DNA from: Rhizobium sp. CCGE 510
GTDB lineage: Bacteria; Pseudomonadota; Alphaproteobacteria; Rhizobiales; Rhizobiaceae
Length of the DNA: 64,000 nucleotides
Reading direction: 5' to 3'
Assembly (NCBI RefSeq): GCF_000292525.1
Contig: NZ_AEYF01000045.1
Coordinates: 372,001-436,000 of the forward strand
Shown here: piece by piece, positions 16,940-25,590 of the stretch
How the letters are laid out: every line of letters starts with the position of its first letter
Position numbering within the stretch: the stretch's first letter is position 1
Program-made: the position numbers and the translations under genes
The notes under the pieces: generated by a model
The model's input: only the letters and a program-made list of their open reading frames with translations
Database searches by the model: none
What the model was told of the DNA's origin: nothing

Positions 16940-17554
16940 TTGCTGCGTTCGGCGACACGGACGCACAGCCTTGCGCAGCTCGGATTGTCTCTGCGCTATG
17001 GCGATAGCCCATCCGATTACGTGACGGGAGCGATCTATGAAGTCGGCTCCCTGCCGGCGCAGAGTTTCGTCAACAGGATGCCGCTCGGCCGAAAAGCCGG
17101 GCGAGCCGCCTTTGAATTGATCGCTGGCAGCCTCCTCGTCGCAACGATCTACTATCCCGGCGATCAAAGCCGGAGCTACATTCATCGCGACGCAACGGCG
17201 AAAAAGGGGCTAACTGTCCGCGGCGGTTTCGCGGAAGGTTTCGACATCCGCGCCGAGGTGTTGAAAAAGGCGCTCCGCCGTGAATGGAAACGGTTGGGGC
17301 TAATTCAGCTCCCGGGCGCATCGCTGGCAGAGCCGGGTATCGACGCCCACTTCGCCGGCACTCTGCCTATGGGTAAAGCCGGCCCATTCGGCACCTCCTC
17401 GGACGGCGAATTGAATTTCCATCCGGGTCTCTACGTCGTCGATGGCTCCATTCTTCCCGATCTGTCCTCGAAATATATCACCATGACGATTATGGCCAAT
17501 GCCGATCGCATCGCCCATCGTCTCGCCGCAATGGAAGCACCCGCAGCACTCTGA
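16940..17554 (+). pseudogene. GMC-family oxidoreductase, C-terminal fragment
   Basis: About 200 residues remain of a FAD-dependent GMC oxidoreductase that would normally exceed 500. Conserved C-terminal pieces are visible: DAHFAGTLPMG, with the active-site histidine region, and LYVVDGSILPDLSSKYITMT, followed by IMANADRIAHRLA. The FAD-binding N-terminus is absent and the sequence before 16940 is another gene's remnant. The first possible start is a TTG without a good ribosome site. It is best read as a truncated, inactive gene left from rearrangement. Confidence 0.75.
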
Positions 17555-17568
17555 AATCCGTTGCCTCT

Positions 17569-18369
17569 TCAAGCTCTCAATTGCGGCAATGCCTCACCGG
17601 CCAATGATAGAAGCGGCTCGTAGTCGGCTTCGGAAAGCACGGCAAAATCGGTGAGGCCGAGTGTGGCGCGCGTGGCTTCCAGCGATGGCTCGCTGACGGC
17701 GGCGTCGAGCGCATTTCGCAGCAGAAGGACCCTGTCGTCCGACGCATCGCCCGAGGTGATGAATGGCAGGCCTGGACCTTTGGGCGTTTCGACGATGATT
17801 CGGACCCCTTCAATCTGGCCGGGATCGAAGCGGCGGATATTGGCATAGGTGATACAATCGATCGCCGCACTGTCCGCCCTGCCCTCCGCGACGGCGGCGA
17901 TGCTGCCGCCATGGCTGCCGGTCTCGATGATCCGGCCGAAGAAGCGACCGTCGCGAGCGAAGGGCGCCACGGCAGCGCGAAAGAGATTACTGCCGGAATT
18001 GCTGTCGGGGCTGTTGATCGCTGCCGTGGTGCCGCGCAAATCCTCCAGCGAGCGAAAGGAAGAATCCTTGCGAACGATGATGAAGCTGCGCATCAACGGA
18101 CCATCGCAGCCGGGATAATCATAGAATGGCGTCGCCACCAGCCGAACCCTGCCGCGCAGGCGCCTCGCAAAGGGATAGCCGCATGTCTGCGAGAGGAAAA
18201 GATCCGGCCTCAGCCAGGCCTCGTCATAGGGCACCGTCTGGTCGAGCATCTCGGGCAGATCCGTCAGCCCGGCTTGTGAGAGATAGTGCCGGAGAAATGA
18301 CCAGAGTTCGGCGGTCGCATCGGCAAGCGGAGGGGATGTGACATACATGGCAATGCTGACGAGGTGCAT
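17569..18369 (-). CDS. PhnD-like periplasmic-binding-fold protein without a signal peptide
   Basis: 266 residues resembling the phosphate/phosphonate-binding PhnD/PhnX group. Supporting segments are FLSQTCGYPFARRL, RSFIIVRKDSSFRSLEDLRGTTAAINSPDSNSG (read in parts) and GGSIAAVAEGRADSAAIDCITYANI. The N-terminus (MHLVSIAMYVTSPPLADAT) lacks a cleavable signal, so it may be cytoplasmic or a ligand sensor/accessory enzyme rather than an import receptor. It is the last gene of the long minus-strand block, 42 bases after the semialdehyde dehydrogenase. Confidence 0.75.
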   Translation of the reverse strand: MHLVSIAMYVTSPPLADATAELWSFLRHYLSQAGLTDLPEMLDQTVPYDEAWLRPDLFLSQTCGYPFARRLRGRVRLVATPFYDYPGCDGPLMRSFIIVRKDSSFRSLEDLRGTTAAINSPDSNSGSNLFRAAVAPFARDGRFFGRIIETGSHGGSIAAVAEGRADSAAIDCITYANIRRFDPGQIEGVRIIVETPKGPGLPFITSGDASDDRVLLLRNALDAAVSEPSLEATRATLGLTDFAVLSEADYEPLLSLAGEALPQLRA

Positions 18370-18411
18370 GCTGGTCTTTCTTTTGCGATAAGGCGCAAAT
18401 GTCGACCAAGG

Positions 18412-19866
18412 TCAGGCAATGCCGCCGAGGCATACATACTTAAGTTCGGTGTATTCGTCCAACCCGTGCCTCGAGCCCTCGCGACCGAGACCCGACATCT
18501 TGACGCCCCCGAACGGCGCCTCCGCGGTGGAGACGAGACCGGTATTGACGCCGACCATTCCATATTCGAGCGCTTCGGCGACGCGGAAGACCCGCGACAG
18601 GTCGCGCGCGTAGAAATACGAAGCAAGCCCGTACTCGGTGTCGTTTGCCTGTTCGATGACATCTCGCTCGTCGCGGAAACGAAAGAGCGGTGCGAGAGGT
18701 CCGAAGGTTTCCTCGCGGGCGACCTGCATGCGGGCAGCGACATCGCGCAGAATGGTCGGTTCGAAAAAAAGGCCGCCGAGTGCGTGGCGTTTGCCGCCTG
18801 AAACGAGTCCTGCACCTTTTGCGACGGCATCGCTGATATGCGTCTCGATCTTGGCGACAGCATTTTCGTCGATGAGCGGGCCAAGCACGACGTCGCGCTC
18901 CAGGCCGTTGCCGACCTTCAACGTCGAAACGGCGGTTGCAAGCTTGGCGGCAAAGGCCTCGTAGACGCCGTCCTGGACGTAAATCCGATTGGCGCAGACG
19001 CAGGTCTGGCCGTTGTTGCGGAACTTGGCGATGATTGCGCCTTCGACGGCAGCGTCGAGATCGGCGTCGTCGAAGACGATGAAAGGTGCATTGCCGCCAA
19101 GCTCGAGGCCGAGCTTTTTGATCGTCGGCGCGCATTGCCGGTAAAGCAGCTCGCCCGTTCGCGTCGAGCCGGTGAATGTCAGCACCCGGATGTCACGGCT
19201 TGCCGTCAGCGCCCCGCCGATTGCCGCGGCGTCACCCGTGACGATGTTGAGCAGGCCCGCCGGCAAGCCGGCGCGCTCGGCGAGAACGGCGATGGCGATT
19301 GCCGAGAACGGTGTCTGCGGCGCCGGCTTGAGAACGACGGCACAGCCGGCGGCAAGTGCCGGGCCGACCTTACGGGTGATCATCGCGTTCGGAAAGTTCC
19401 AGGGCGTGATCGCGGCCACCACCCCCGCCGGTTGACGCAGGACGAGGATGCGTTTGTCCGGTTGGTGTCCCGGTATCGTCTCGCCGTTGATGCGTCTTGC
19501 CTCTTCGGCGAACCATTCGATGAAGCTCGCGCCATAGGTAATCTCCCCCTTGGCTTCAGCGAGCGGTTTTCCCTGCTCCAGCGTCAGGATCATCGCCAGA
19601 TCGTCGCGATTTTCGATCATCAGGCGGTGCCATGCCTTGAGAACGGAAGCGCGCTCGCCTGCGGTCTTCTTCGCCCAAAGCTTCTGGGCGATGACTGCGG
19701 CCGCGATGGCCTCCTCCGTTTCCGCGGCTCCGAGGTCGGGGACCGCGCCGAGCGGCTCGCCGGTCGCCGGATTGCGCACCGTCGTCGCCGGACGGCCTTT
19801 CGCTTCGATCCAGCGGCCGGCGACCGGGCATGCCTGACGGAACAGCGAAGGATCATTGAGTTTCAT
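18412..19866 (-). CDS. NAD(P)-dependent succinate-semialdehyde dehydrogenase (GabD-like)
   Basis: 484 residues of the aldehyde dehydrogenase superfamily. The catalytic Cys289 lies in NNGQTCVCANR, the two-cysteine arrangement typical of GabD. Glu255 is in LGLELGGNAPFIVFDDADLD and Asn158 in TPWNFPNAM. It oxidises succinate semialdehyde or a close C4-C5 semialdehyde to feed the TCA cycle. The ATG at 19866 (MKLNDPSLF) follows GAAAGTG and is chosen over an upstream in-frame codon. It lies 10 bases after the ATPase gene stop. A C4 semialdehyde end product suits ring-opening or GABA-type catabolism. Confidence 0.88.
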   Translation of the reverse strand: MKLNDPSLFRQACPVAGRWIEAKGRPATTVRNPATGEPLGAVPDLGAAETEEAIAAAVIAQKLWAKKTAGERASVLKAWHRLMIENRDDLAMILTLEQGKPLAEAKGEITYGASFIEWFAEEARRINGETIPGHQPDKRILVLRQPAGVVAAITPWNFPNAMITRKVGPALAAGCAVVLKPAPQTPFSAIAIAVLAERAGLPAGLLNIVTGDAAAIGGALTASRDIRVLTFTGSTRTGELLYRQCAPTIKKLGLELGGNAPFIVFDDADLDAAVEGAIIAKFRNNGQTCVCANRIYVQDGVYEAFAAKLATAVSTLKVGNGLERDVVLGPLIDENAVAKIETHISDAVAKGAGLVSGGKRHALGGLFFEPTILRDVAARMQVAREETFGPLAPLFRFRDERDVIEQANDTEYGLASYFYARDLSRVFRVAEALEYGMVGVNTGLVSTAEAPFGGVKMSGLGREGSRHGLDEYTELKYVCLGGIA

Positions 19867-19876
19867 CGGATCACTT

Positions 19877-20953
19877 TCAACAGAAGACGTGAGCGGCACC
19901 CGGATCGAAATCCAGATGGACCGTGTCGCCACGGCTGAGCCCGGTGATCGCTTCGTGGCCGAACGGCAGGCGAACCGCCAGCGCCTCGCCCTTCGCCGTT
20001 TCGGTTGAGACGTGGATATTGTTGCCGAGGAAAGTAATGTCGCTAACGGTGGCGGCGAGACCGGCTCCCGCTTGGGCGCGCGACAGCCGAATGCGCTCCG
20101 GCCTGAGCATCAAGGCTGCTTTCGCACCGGCAGCCGCTTTTCCATGCACCGGAATGCTGTTGAAGACTGTGCTGCCGCCGAGCGAAATCGTGGCCTGCCC
20201 GTCGGACGACGACAGCAGGTCACAGGAAATGAAGTCGCTATCGCCGATGAATTCGGCAACGAAGCGGGTCTTCGGATTGGCGTAGAGTTCCGGGCCGGTT
20301 CCAATCTGGTCGATGACGCCCTTGGAAAAGACGGCGATGCGGTCGGAGAGCCGCAGGGCCTCCTCCTGGTCGTGGGTGACGTAGAGGATTGTCACTTCGG
20401 TCTGCTGGTGGATGCGGCGGATCTCGTGCTGGATTTCCTCACGCAGCTTCTTGTCGAGCGCCGACAGCGGCTCGTCCATCAAAAGCACCGGCGGATCATA
20501 GGCAAGGGCTCTGGCGAGGGCGACGCGCTGCTGTTGGCCGCCGGACATCTGCGCCGGCTTGCGATCCTCGAAGCCCTCGAGCCGGACGAGGCGCAGCATC
20601 TCCTTCACCTTACTGTCGACCTCGGCCTTGGATTTGCGCCTGACCTTCAGCGGAAAGGCGATGTTTTCGCCCACGGTCAGATGCGGAAACAGGGTGTAAC
20701 GCTGGAACACCATGCCGATGTTGCGCCTGTGCGACGGCGTGGCGAGCAGGGTCCTGCCCTCGAGCGTAATGTCGCCTTTCGTCGGATTGTCAAATCCCGC
20801 CAGAATGTAGAGCGTCGTGCTCTTGCCGGATCCGGACGGTCCGAGAAAGGTGAGGAACTCCCCGCGCCGAACGTCAAGTGTGACGTCGTGCACGGCGACC
20901 ACGGGGCCGTATTCCTTGCGTATTCCGCGGATCTGAAGGAATGGTTCGTTCAT
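19877..20953 (-). CDS. ABC transporter ATP-binding protein (PotA-like)
   Basis: 358 residues. Walker A GPSGSGKST, QRYTLFPHLTV, signature MSGGQQQR, Walker B VLLMDEPLSALD and VTHDQEEAL are all present. A C-terminal TOBE region contains MLRPERIRLSRAQ. It energises the importer whose other parts lie directly upstream on the same strand, and overlaps the permease gene by four bases (ATGA). It is similar in kind to the ATPase at 11126 but sits in a separate system with a different gene order. Confidence 0.9.
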   Translation of the reverse strand: MNEPFLQIRGIRKEYGPVVAVHDVTLDVRRGEFLTFLGPSGSGKSTTLYILAGFDNPTKGDITLEGRTLLATPSHRRNIGMVFQRYTLFPHLTVGENIAFPLKVRRKSKAEVDSKVKEMLRLVRLEGFEDRKPAQMSGGQQQRVALARALAYDPPVLLMDEPLSALDKKLREEIQHEIRRIHQQTEVTILYVTHDQEEALRLSDRIAVFSKGVIDQIGTGPELYANPKTRFVAEFIGDSDFISCDLLSSSDGQATISLGGSTVFNSIPVHGKAAAGAKAALMLRPERIRLSRAQAGAGLAATVSDITFLGNNIHVSTETAKGEALAVRLPFGHEAITGLSRGDTVHLDFDPGAAHVFC

Positions 20954-21750
20954 TGTTTCAGTACCTTACGCACGACGGCTACCAGCGCCATCAAGATGAT
21001 CGTCAAAAGGATGAGAAGCGTCGACGCGGCTGCAACAACAGGCGTCAGGTCTTGTCGCAGCGTCGCCCATACCTTCACGGGCAGCGTCTGCAGGGTCGGG
21101 CTGGACATGAAGATCGCCACCACCACCTCATCCCAGGATGTCAGAAACGAGAAGACGGCGGCCGAAAACAGCCCGTGGCTGATCGCTGGAAGGGTGACCC
21201 TGATTTTTGCCTCCAGGGGCGAGGCGCCGCAGAGTACCGCCGCATCCTCGATCGACTTGTCGAAACCTTCAAGCGCACTCGATATCGACAGGATCGAGAA
21301 GGGCAGCGCCAGCACGAGGTGCGAAATGACGAAGCCCGTCAAAGTGCCGCCAAGGCCGATCCTGAGAAAGAAGGCATAGAGCGCGACCGCCAGAACCACG
21401 ACCGGCAGGATCATCGGCGTGAGGAACAGCGCTTTCAGCGCATCGCGGAACATGAACGAACCACGCACCAGTCCGAAGGATGTCACAAGCCCGAGCAGCA
21501 CCGACAGAACGGTGACGATGACGGCGATCTTGAGGCTCGTGAAAGCCGATTCAAGCCAGCGCGGATCGGCGAAGAGTTCGCCGTACCATTGAAGCGTCCA
21601 GCCCGGCGGCGGAAAGATCAGCCATTGCGACGAGCCGAAGGACAGCGCCGCGATAAAGACGATCGGCATCAGCAGGAAGGCGGCGGTCAGCAGCGTTATG
21701 CCGAGAAGGGCGTATTTCCACCAGCCGAGACGGTCGAAATTGAGCAACAT
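20950..21750 (-). CDS. ABC transporter permease (PotC-like)
   Basis: 266 residues with six hydrophobic helices, starting YALLGITLLTAAFLLMPIVFI, then the PotC-type ALSFGSSQWLIFPPPGWTLQWY. The ATPase-docking loop is IEDAAVLCGASPLEAKIRVTLP. The ATG at 21750 (MLLNFDRLGW) lies one base after the stop of the other permease, so the longer upstream reading is rejected. Part of the 23745-19877 importer. Confidence 0.88.
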   Translation of the reverse strand: MLLNFDRLGWWKYALLGITLLTAAFLLMPIVFIAALSFGSSQWLIFPPPGWTLQWYGELFADPRWLESAFTSLKIAVIVTVLSVLLGLVTSFGLVRGSFMFRDALKALFLTPMILPVVVLAVALYAFFLRIGLGGTLTGFVISHLVLALPFSILSISSALEGFDKSIEDAAVLCGASPLEAKIRVTLPAISHGLFSAAVFSFLTSWDEVVVAIFMSSPTLQTLPVKVWATLRQDLTPVVAAASTLLILLTIILMALVAVVRKVLKQ

Positions 21751-21751
21751 A

Positions 21752-22624
21752 TCAACGCCCTCCCGGGTTCTGATTGCCGAAGAAGCGCAGCTGCACGGCA
21801 TAAAGCGACAGGGTCACCACCAGCAGGACCAGCGCCGCCGCACCCCCCATGCCCCAGTTGACGAGCGACTGCACGAACTGCGCGATCAGTTCTGCCAGCA
21901 TCATGTTGGAGGTGCCGCCGAGAAGCGACGGGGTGACGAAATAGCCGAGCGACATGACGAAGACCATCAGGGCGCCGGCCGCCATGCCGGGCATCGCCAG
22001 CGGCAGCAGAACCCGCGTCAGGCACTGCCACCGGTTGGCGCCGCAAAGGGCAGCCGCCTGTAGGGTCGACGGGTCGATCTTCTTGATCACGCCATAGAGC
22101 GGCAGGATGATGAAAGGCAGCATGATATAGGTCATGCCGATCGTCACGCCGGTCAGATTGTTGACGAGCGCCAGCGGCTGGTCGATCAGCCCCATACCCA
22201 TCAGCATCTTGTTGATAAGCCCGGTCCGCTGCAGCAGCACCATCCAGGCATAGGTGCGGGCCAAGAGGTTGGTCCACATCGACAGGAGCAGGATCGCAAA
22301 GATCACCGAACTCAGCCGTCCCGGCATGATCGCCAGCGCCCAGGCGACCGGAAAACCGATCGCGAGCGAAATCACCGTGACGAGACCCGAGACGATGAAA
22401 GTATTGGCGAAAATCTTGAGATAGGTCGCAGACCCGATCAGCTGCGCATAGTTTCCCAGACCCGGCACCGGTTCCAGCACGCTTCGCAACAGCAGTATCG
22501 CGACCGGCACGATGAAAAAGATACCCACGAAGGCGAAAGCCGGAACGACCCCGCTGAAACCTGTTGGCCTGCGGACCTTTGGCAAGGGCGCAATTACGCC
22601 GGAGGCATCGCTATACGTCGACAT
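21752..22624 (-). CDS. ABC transporter permease (PotB-like)
   Basis: 290 residues, no extended loop, unlike the PotB-like protein at 13375. Helices begin at AFAFVGIFFIVPVAILLL, and the docking loop is LQAAALCGANRWQCLTRVLLP. Start ATG at 22624 (MSTYSDAS) follows GGAAGGA; an in-frame GTG five codons earlier is disfavoured. It pairs with the PotC-like permease directly downstream. Confidence 0.88.
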   Translation of the reverse strand: MSTYSDASGVIAPLPKVRRPTGFSGVVPAFAFVGIFFIVPVAILLLRSVLEPVPGLGNYAQLIGSATYLKIFANTFIVSGLVTVISLAIGFPVAWALAIMPGRLSSVIFAILLLSMWTNLLARTYAWMVLLQRTGLINKMLMGMGLIDQPLALVNNLTGVTIGMTYIMLPFIILPLYGVIKKIDPSTLQAAALCGANRWQCLTRVLLPLAMPGMAAGALMVFVMSLGYFVTPSLLGGTSNMMLAELIAQFVQSLVNWGMGGAAALVLLVVTLSLYAVQLRFFGNQNPGGR

Positions 22625-22689
22625 GACAGTCCTTCCCACCCGTCAATTTCCGCGGGCGCCGAGGTGCAACCGATTGGCGCTGGCGCTGC

Positions 22690-22716
22690 GGGACACGGCG
22701 AACCTTCGCCGTGCCC
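22690..22716 (-). terminator. Stem-loop between binding-protein and permease genes
   Basis: GGGACACGGCGAA pairs with TTCGCCGTGCCC with one bulged base and a two-base loop, in the 110-bp gap between the two genes. No T-run follows, so it probably protects or attenuates the binding-protein message. Confidence 0.55.
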
Positions 22717-22734
22717 TTGATCTCAAGTTTCAGC

Positions 22735-23745
22735 TTACTTCGCCTGCCAAGCGTACCACTTCTCGCCAATGGCATCGCGATTATCGGCCCAGTAGCTCAT
22801 ATCGGCGTTGACCTGGCTTGCCGTCTGCTGGTCCGGCAGGGTCTTTGCCGTTTCCGGATCCATCAGCTTGGCCGAGTCAAGGTTGATCGGCGCATATCCG
22901 GTTGCCTTTGCCAGGGCAGCCTGCGGTTCGGCCGAGGTGGCCAGTGCAATGAACTTCATCGCAGCTTCGATATTCGGCGAGCCCTTCGGCACGACGAGCG
23001 CATCGGCGGCGGTGATGTTCTGTTCCCAGGAGGTTTCCACCTTGATGCCCGTCGCCGCAAGCGCCGTCATGCGGCCATTCCAGACGCTGCCGAAGGGCGC
23101 TTCGGCCGATGCCAGCAGCTGCTGCGACTGTGCGCCGCCCGACCACCAGATGATATCCGACTTGATCGTATCAAGCTTCTTGAAGGCGCGGTCGAGATCG
23201 AGCGGATAGAGCTTGTCGGCAGCCACGCCGTCGGCAAGCAGTGCCGCTTCGATCACGCCGGGAGCCGACCACTTGTAGAATGTGCGCTTGCCGGGAAACT
23301 TGGCCGTGTCGAACAGGTCGGCCCATGTCTTTGGGCAGGCTTTGACGGCATCGGCGTTGCAGCCGATGACGAAGGAATAATAGAAGCTGCCGACCGAATA
23401 GTCGGTGACGAAACGCGGATCGAGCTTGGATTTGTCGATGACGGAGAAGTCGAGCTTCTCGAGCTGGCCAGTCTTTCCGGCCTGGGCGGCATAATCGCCT
23501 TCGACGTCGACGACGTCCCAGGTGACTTCGCCTGCCTCGACCATAGCCTTGAGCTTGCCGTAGTCTGTCGGACCGTCCTGCACGACGGTGGTGCCGGTCT
23601 TCTCGGTGAAGGGGCTCGCCCATGCCGCCTTCTGGGCATCCTGGGTCGTTCCGCCCCAGCTCGAGAAGACCATGTTGTCGGCGTGTGCCGGCGCGGAGAC
23701 CGCGACGAATGCGGCAACCGCCGCGAATGCAAATGTCGTTTTCAT
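22735..23745 (-). CDS. ABC transporter substrate-binding protein (PotD-like)
   Basis: 336 residues. Signal peptide of about 22 residues (FAFAAVAAFVAVSAPAHA), then NMVFSSWGGTTQDAQKAAW, the PotD-family start. VTWDVVDVEGDYA matches the equivalent segment of the protein at 12257, so the two are distant paralogues. It binds a small cationic or amino compound, probably the substrate of the upstream monooxygenase/aldehyde dehydrogenase genes. It begins 48 bases after the NIPSNAP gene stop and is likely on the same transcript. Confidence 0.87.
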   Translation of the reverse strand: MKTTFAFAAVAAFVAVSAPAHADNMVFSSWGGTTQDAQKAAWASPFTEKTGTTVVQDGPTDYGKLKAMVEAGEVTWDVVDVEGDYAAQAGKTGQLEKLDFSVIDKSKLDPRFVTDYSVGSFYYSFVIGCNADAVKACPKTWADLFDTAKFPGKRTFYKWSAPGVIEAALLADGVAADKLYPLDLDRAFKKLDTIKSDIIWWSGGAQSQQLLASAEAPFGSVWNGRMTALAATGIKVETSWEQNITAADALVVPKGSPNIEAAMKFIALATSAEPQAALAKATGYAPINLDSAKLMDPETAKTLPDQQTASQVNADMSYWADNRDAIGEKWYAWQAK

Positions 23746-23793
23746 GTTCCCTTATCCCTGTTTTGGTTTGTCCTACGGGTATGCGTTATGTCG

Positions 23794-24126
23794 TCAGTGC
23801 GCGTTGCTCCTGGGAGAAAAACTGGCTGGCTTCATAATCTTGTTTTCCGCCACCTCGATGAGGTCGCGAATCCTGGGCAGAAAGGCCTGCCACCGGGGAT
23901 CGGCCAGAAGCCGCTGGCGTCTCGCCTCTCTGTCATCAAGGCTCGTGAAGGCCCAGATGTGGACGATCTCGTTGATCGTGCCGATCTCCGAGAAGAAGTA
24001 ACCGACCAGCGTGCCGAGATGGCTCTTCTGGATCTCGATCCCCTCTTCCTCGACGACCTTGAGATATTGCGGGATCGTGCCGTTCTTCAGCCGATAGGTA
24101 CGGATTTCGTAAAACATCGGCGTCAC
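23794..24126 (-). CDS. NIPSNAP family protein
   Basis: 110 residues with the family opening FYEIRTYRLKNGTIPQYLK and the central INEIVHIWAFTSLDDREARR, a ferredoxin-like dimeric alpha/beta-barrel protein. Bacterial NIPSNAP proteins have no settled function but often accompany monooxygenase and aldehyde catabolism genes, as here. The start overlaps the aldehyde dehydrogenase stop by four bases (ATGA); an ATG three codons later is possible. Confidence 0.83.
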   Translation of the reverse strand: MTPMFYEIRTYRLKNGTIPQYLKVVEEEGIEIQKSHLGTLVGYFFSEIGTINEIVHIWAFTSLDDREARRQRLLADPRWQAFLPRIRDLIEVAENKIMKPASFSPRSNAH

Positions 24127-25586
24127 CTCATCACGAAGGGATCGGGGATCGGATCGTCCGAGGTCCGGAGCCAGATCGTCTTGGTCCGGGTATAGTCGAG
24201 AGCCGCGGCCATGCCGCCTTCCCTGCCATGGCCCGACAGGCCGAAGCCGCCGAACGGCGCGATCGGCGATACGGCGCGGTAGGTATTGACCCAGACGATG
24301 CCGGCTCGCAGCCCCTTCATCAGCCGGTGCGCCCGGGTGAGGTTCTGGGTGAAGACCCCGGAGGCCAGGCCGTAGCGGGTGTCGTTTGCAAGCCTCAGCG
24401 CCTCCGCCTCGGTCTCGAAGGAAACGACGGAGAGAACCGGACCGAAGAACTCCTCGGTGAGCGAGGGCGAGGCGACATCGTCGCAGTCGAGAATGGTCGG
24501 CGGGAAATAATAGCCTTCGCCATCGATCTTGCGTCCGCCGGTGACGAGCCGGGCGCCGCTTTCGATCGATCTCTCAACGAGGGCGCCGATATTGTCCTGC
24601 TGGCGCTTGGTGGCAAGCGGGCCGACTTCGGTCGCCATATCGAGCGGCGCGCCGATCCGGATCGCCTCGGCCTTCTCCCGCAGCAGGGCGACGAACTTGT
24701 CCTTGACGCTGCGTTCGACGATCAGGCGCGATCCGGCCACGCAGCTCTGCCCGGTCGCAGCGAAAATGCCCGCGACCTGAGCATTGGCAGCACTTTCGAG
24801 GTCGGCGTCGGCAAAGACGATGAACGGGGACTTCCCGCCGAGTTCGAGCGAGGTGGAGGCGAGGTTTTCGGCCGAGTTGCGAACGACGTGCCGGGCGGTT
24901 TCGGGACCGCCGGTGAAGGCGACATGGGCGACCTTCGGGTGACGGCCGAGGGCAGCCCCACAGGACGGGCCGAAACCAGTGATGATGTTGACGACACCGG
25001 CGGGAAAGCCTGCCTCGTGCACCAGGCGGGCAAATTCGAGAAGCGGCGCCGGCCCGTCTTCCGAGGCCTTGACCACCATCGTGCAGCCGGCCGCAAGCGC
25101 CGGGCCGATCTTGACCGCGGACAGGAAGAGCTGGCTGTTCCAGGGCACCACCATCGCAACGACGCCGATCGGCTCCCGGCGAAGCCAGACGTCCATATCC
25201 GGCTTGTCGATCGGCAGGTAGGCGCCTTCGATCTTGTCTGATATGCCGGCATAGTAACGATAGTATTCGGCGACATAGGCGATCTGCGCCGATGTCTCGC
25301 GGATGATCTTGCCGGTGTCGCGCGTCTCCAGCTCCGCCAGAATCGGGGCGTTGGCGGCAACCAGATCGGCCAGCTTGTAGAGCAGCTTGCCGCGTTGGGT
25401 GGCCGTCATTTTCGCCCACGGGCCGTCATAAAGCGCCCGGTCGGCAGCATTCACAGCCCGATCGACATCCGCTTCGCGGGCTTCGGGCATATCGGCCCAG
25501 ACCACGCCGGTCGCCGGATCGATGCTCGGATAGGAAGCCTCGCCATCCGAAAATTCGCCATCGATATAGTGCTGGAAACGCCGCAT
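24123..25586 (-). CDS. NAD(P)-dependent aldehyde dehydrogenase
   Basis: 487 residues. Cys282 (GQSCVAGSRL), Glu248 (SLELGGKSPFIVFADADLE) and Asn150 (VPWNSQLF) are the catalytic residues of the ALDH superfamily, which oxidises aldehydes to acids. The VPWNSQL and TGQSCVAG forms resemble the betaine/phenylacetaldehyde-type subfamilies more than GabD. It starts four bases after the luciferase-like monooxygenase gene and overlaps the NIPSNAP gene. Its substrate is probably the aldehyde released by the monooxygenase. Confidence 0.87.
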   Translation of the reverse strand: MRRFQHYIDGEFSDGEASYPSIDPATGVVWADMPEAREADVDRAVNAADRALYDGPWAKMTATQRGKLLYKLADLVAANAPILAELETRDTGKIIRETSAQIAYVAEYYRYYAGISDKIEGAYLPIDKPDMDVWLRREPIGVVAMVVPWNSQLFLSAVKIGPALAAGCTMVVKASEDGPAPLLEFARLVHEAGFPAGVVNIITGFGPSCGAALGRHPKVAHVAFTGGPETARHVVRNSAENLASTSLELGGKSPFIVFADADLESAANAQVAGIFAATGQSCVAGSRLIVERSVKDKFVALLREKAEAIRIGAPLDMATEVGPLATKRQQDNIGALVERSIESGARLVTGGRKIDGEGYYFPPTILDCDDVASPSLTEEFFGPVLSVVSFETEAEALRLANDTRYGLASGVFTQNLTRAHRLMKGLRAGIVWVNTYRAVSPIAPFGGFGLSGHGREGGMAAALDYTRTKTIWLRTSDDPIPDPFVMR

Positions 25587-25590
25587 GGTC

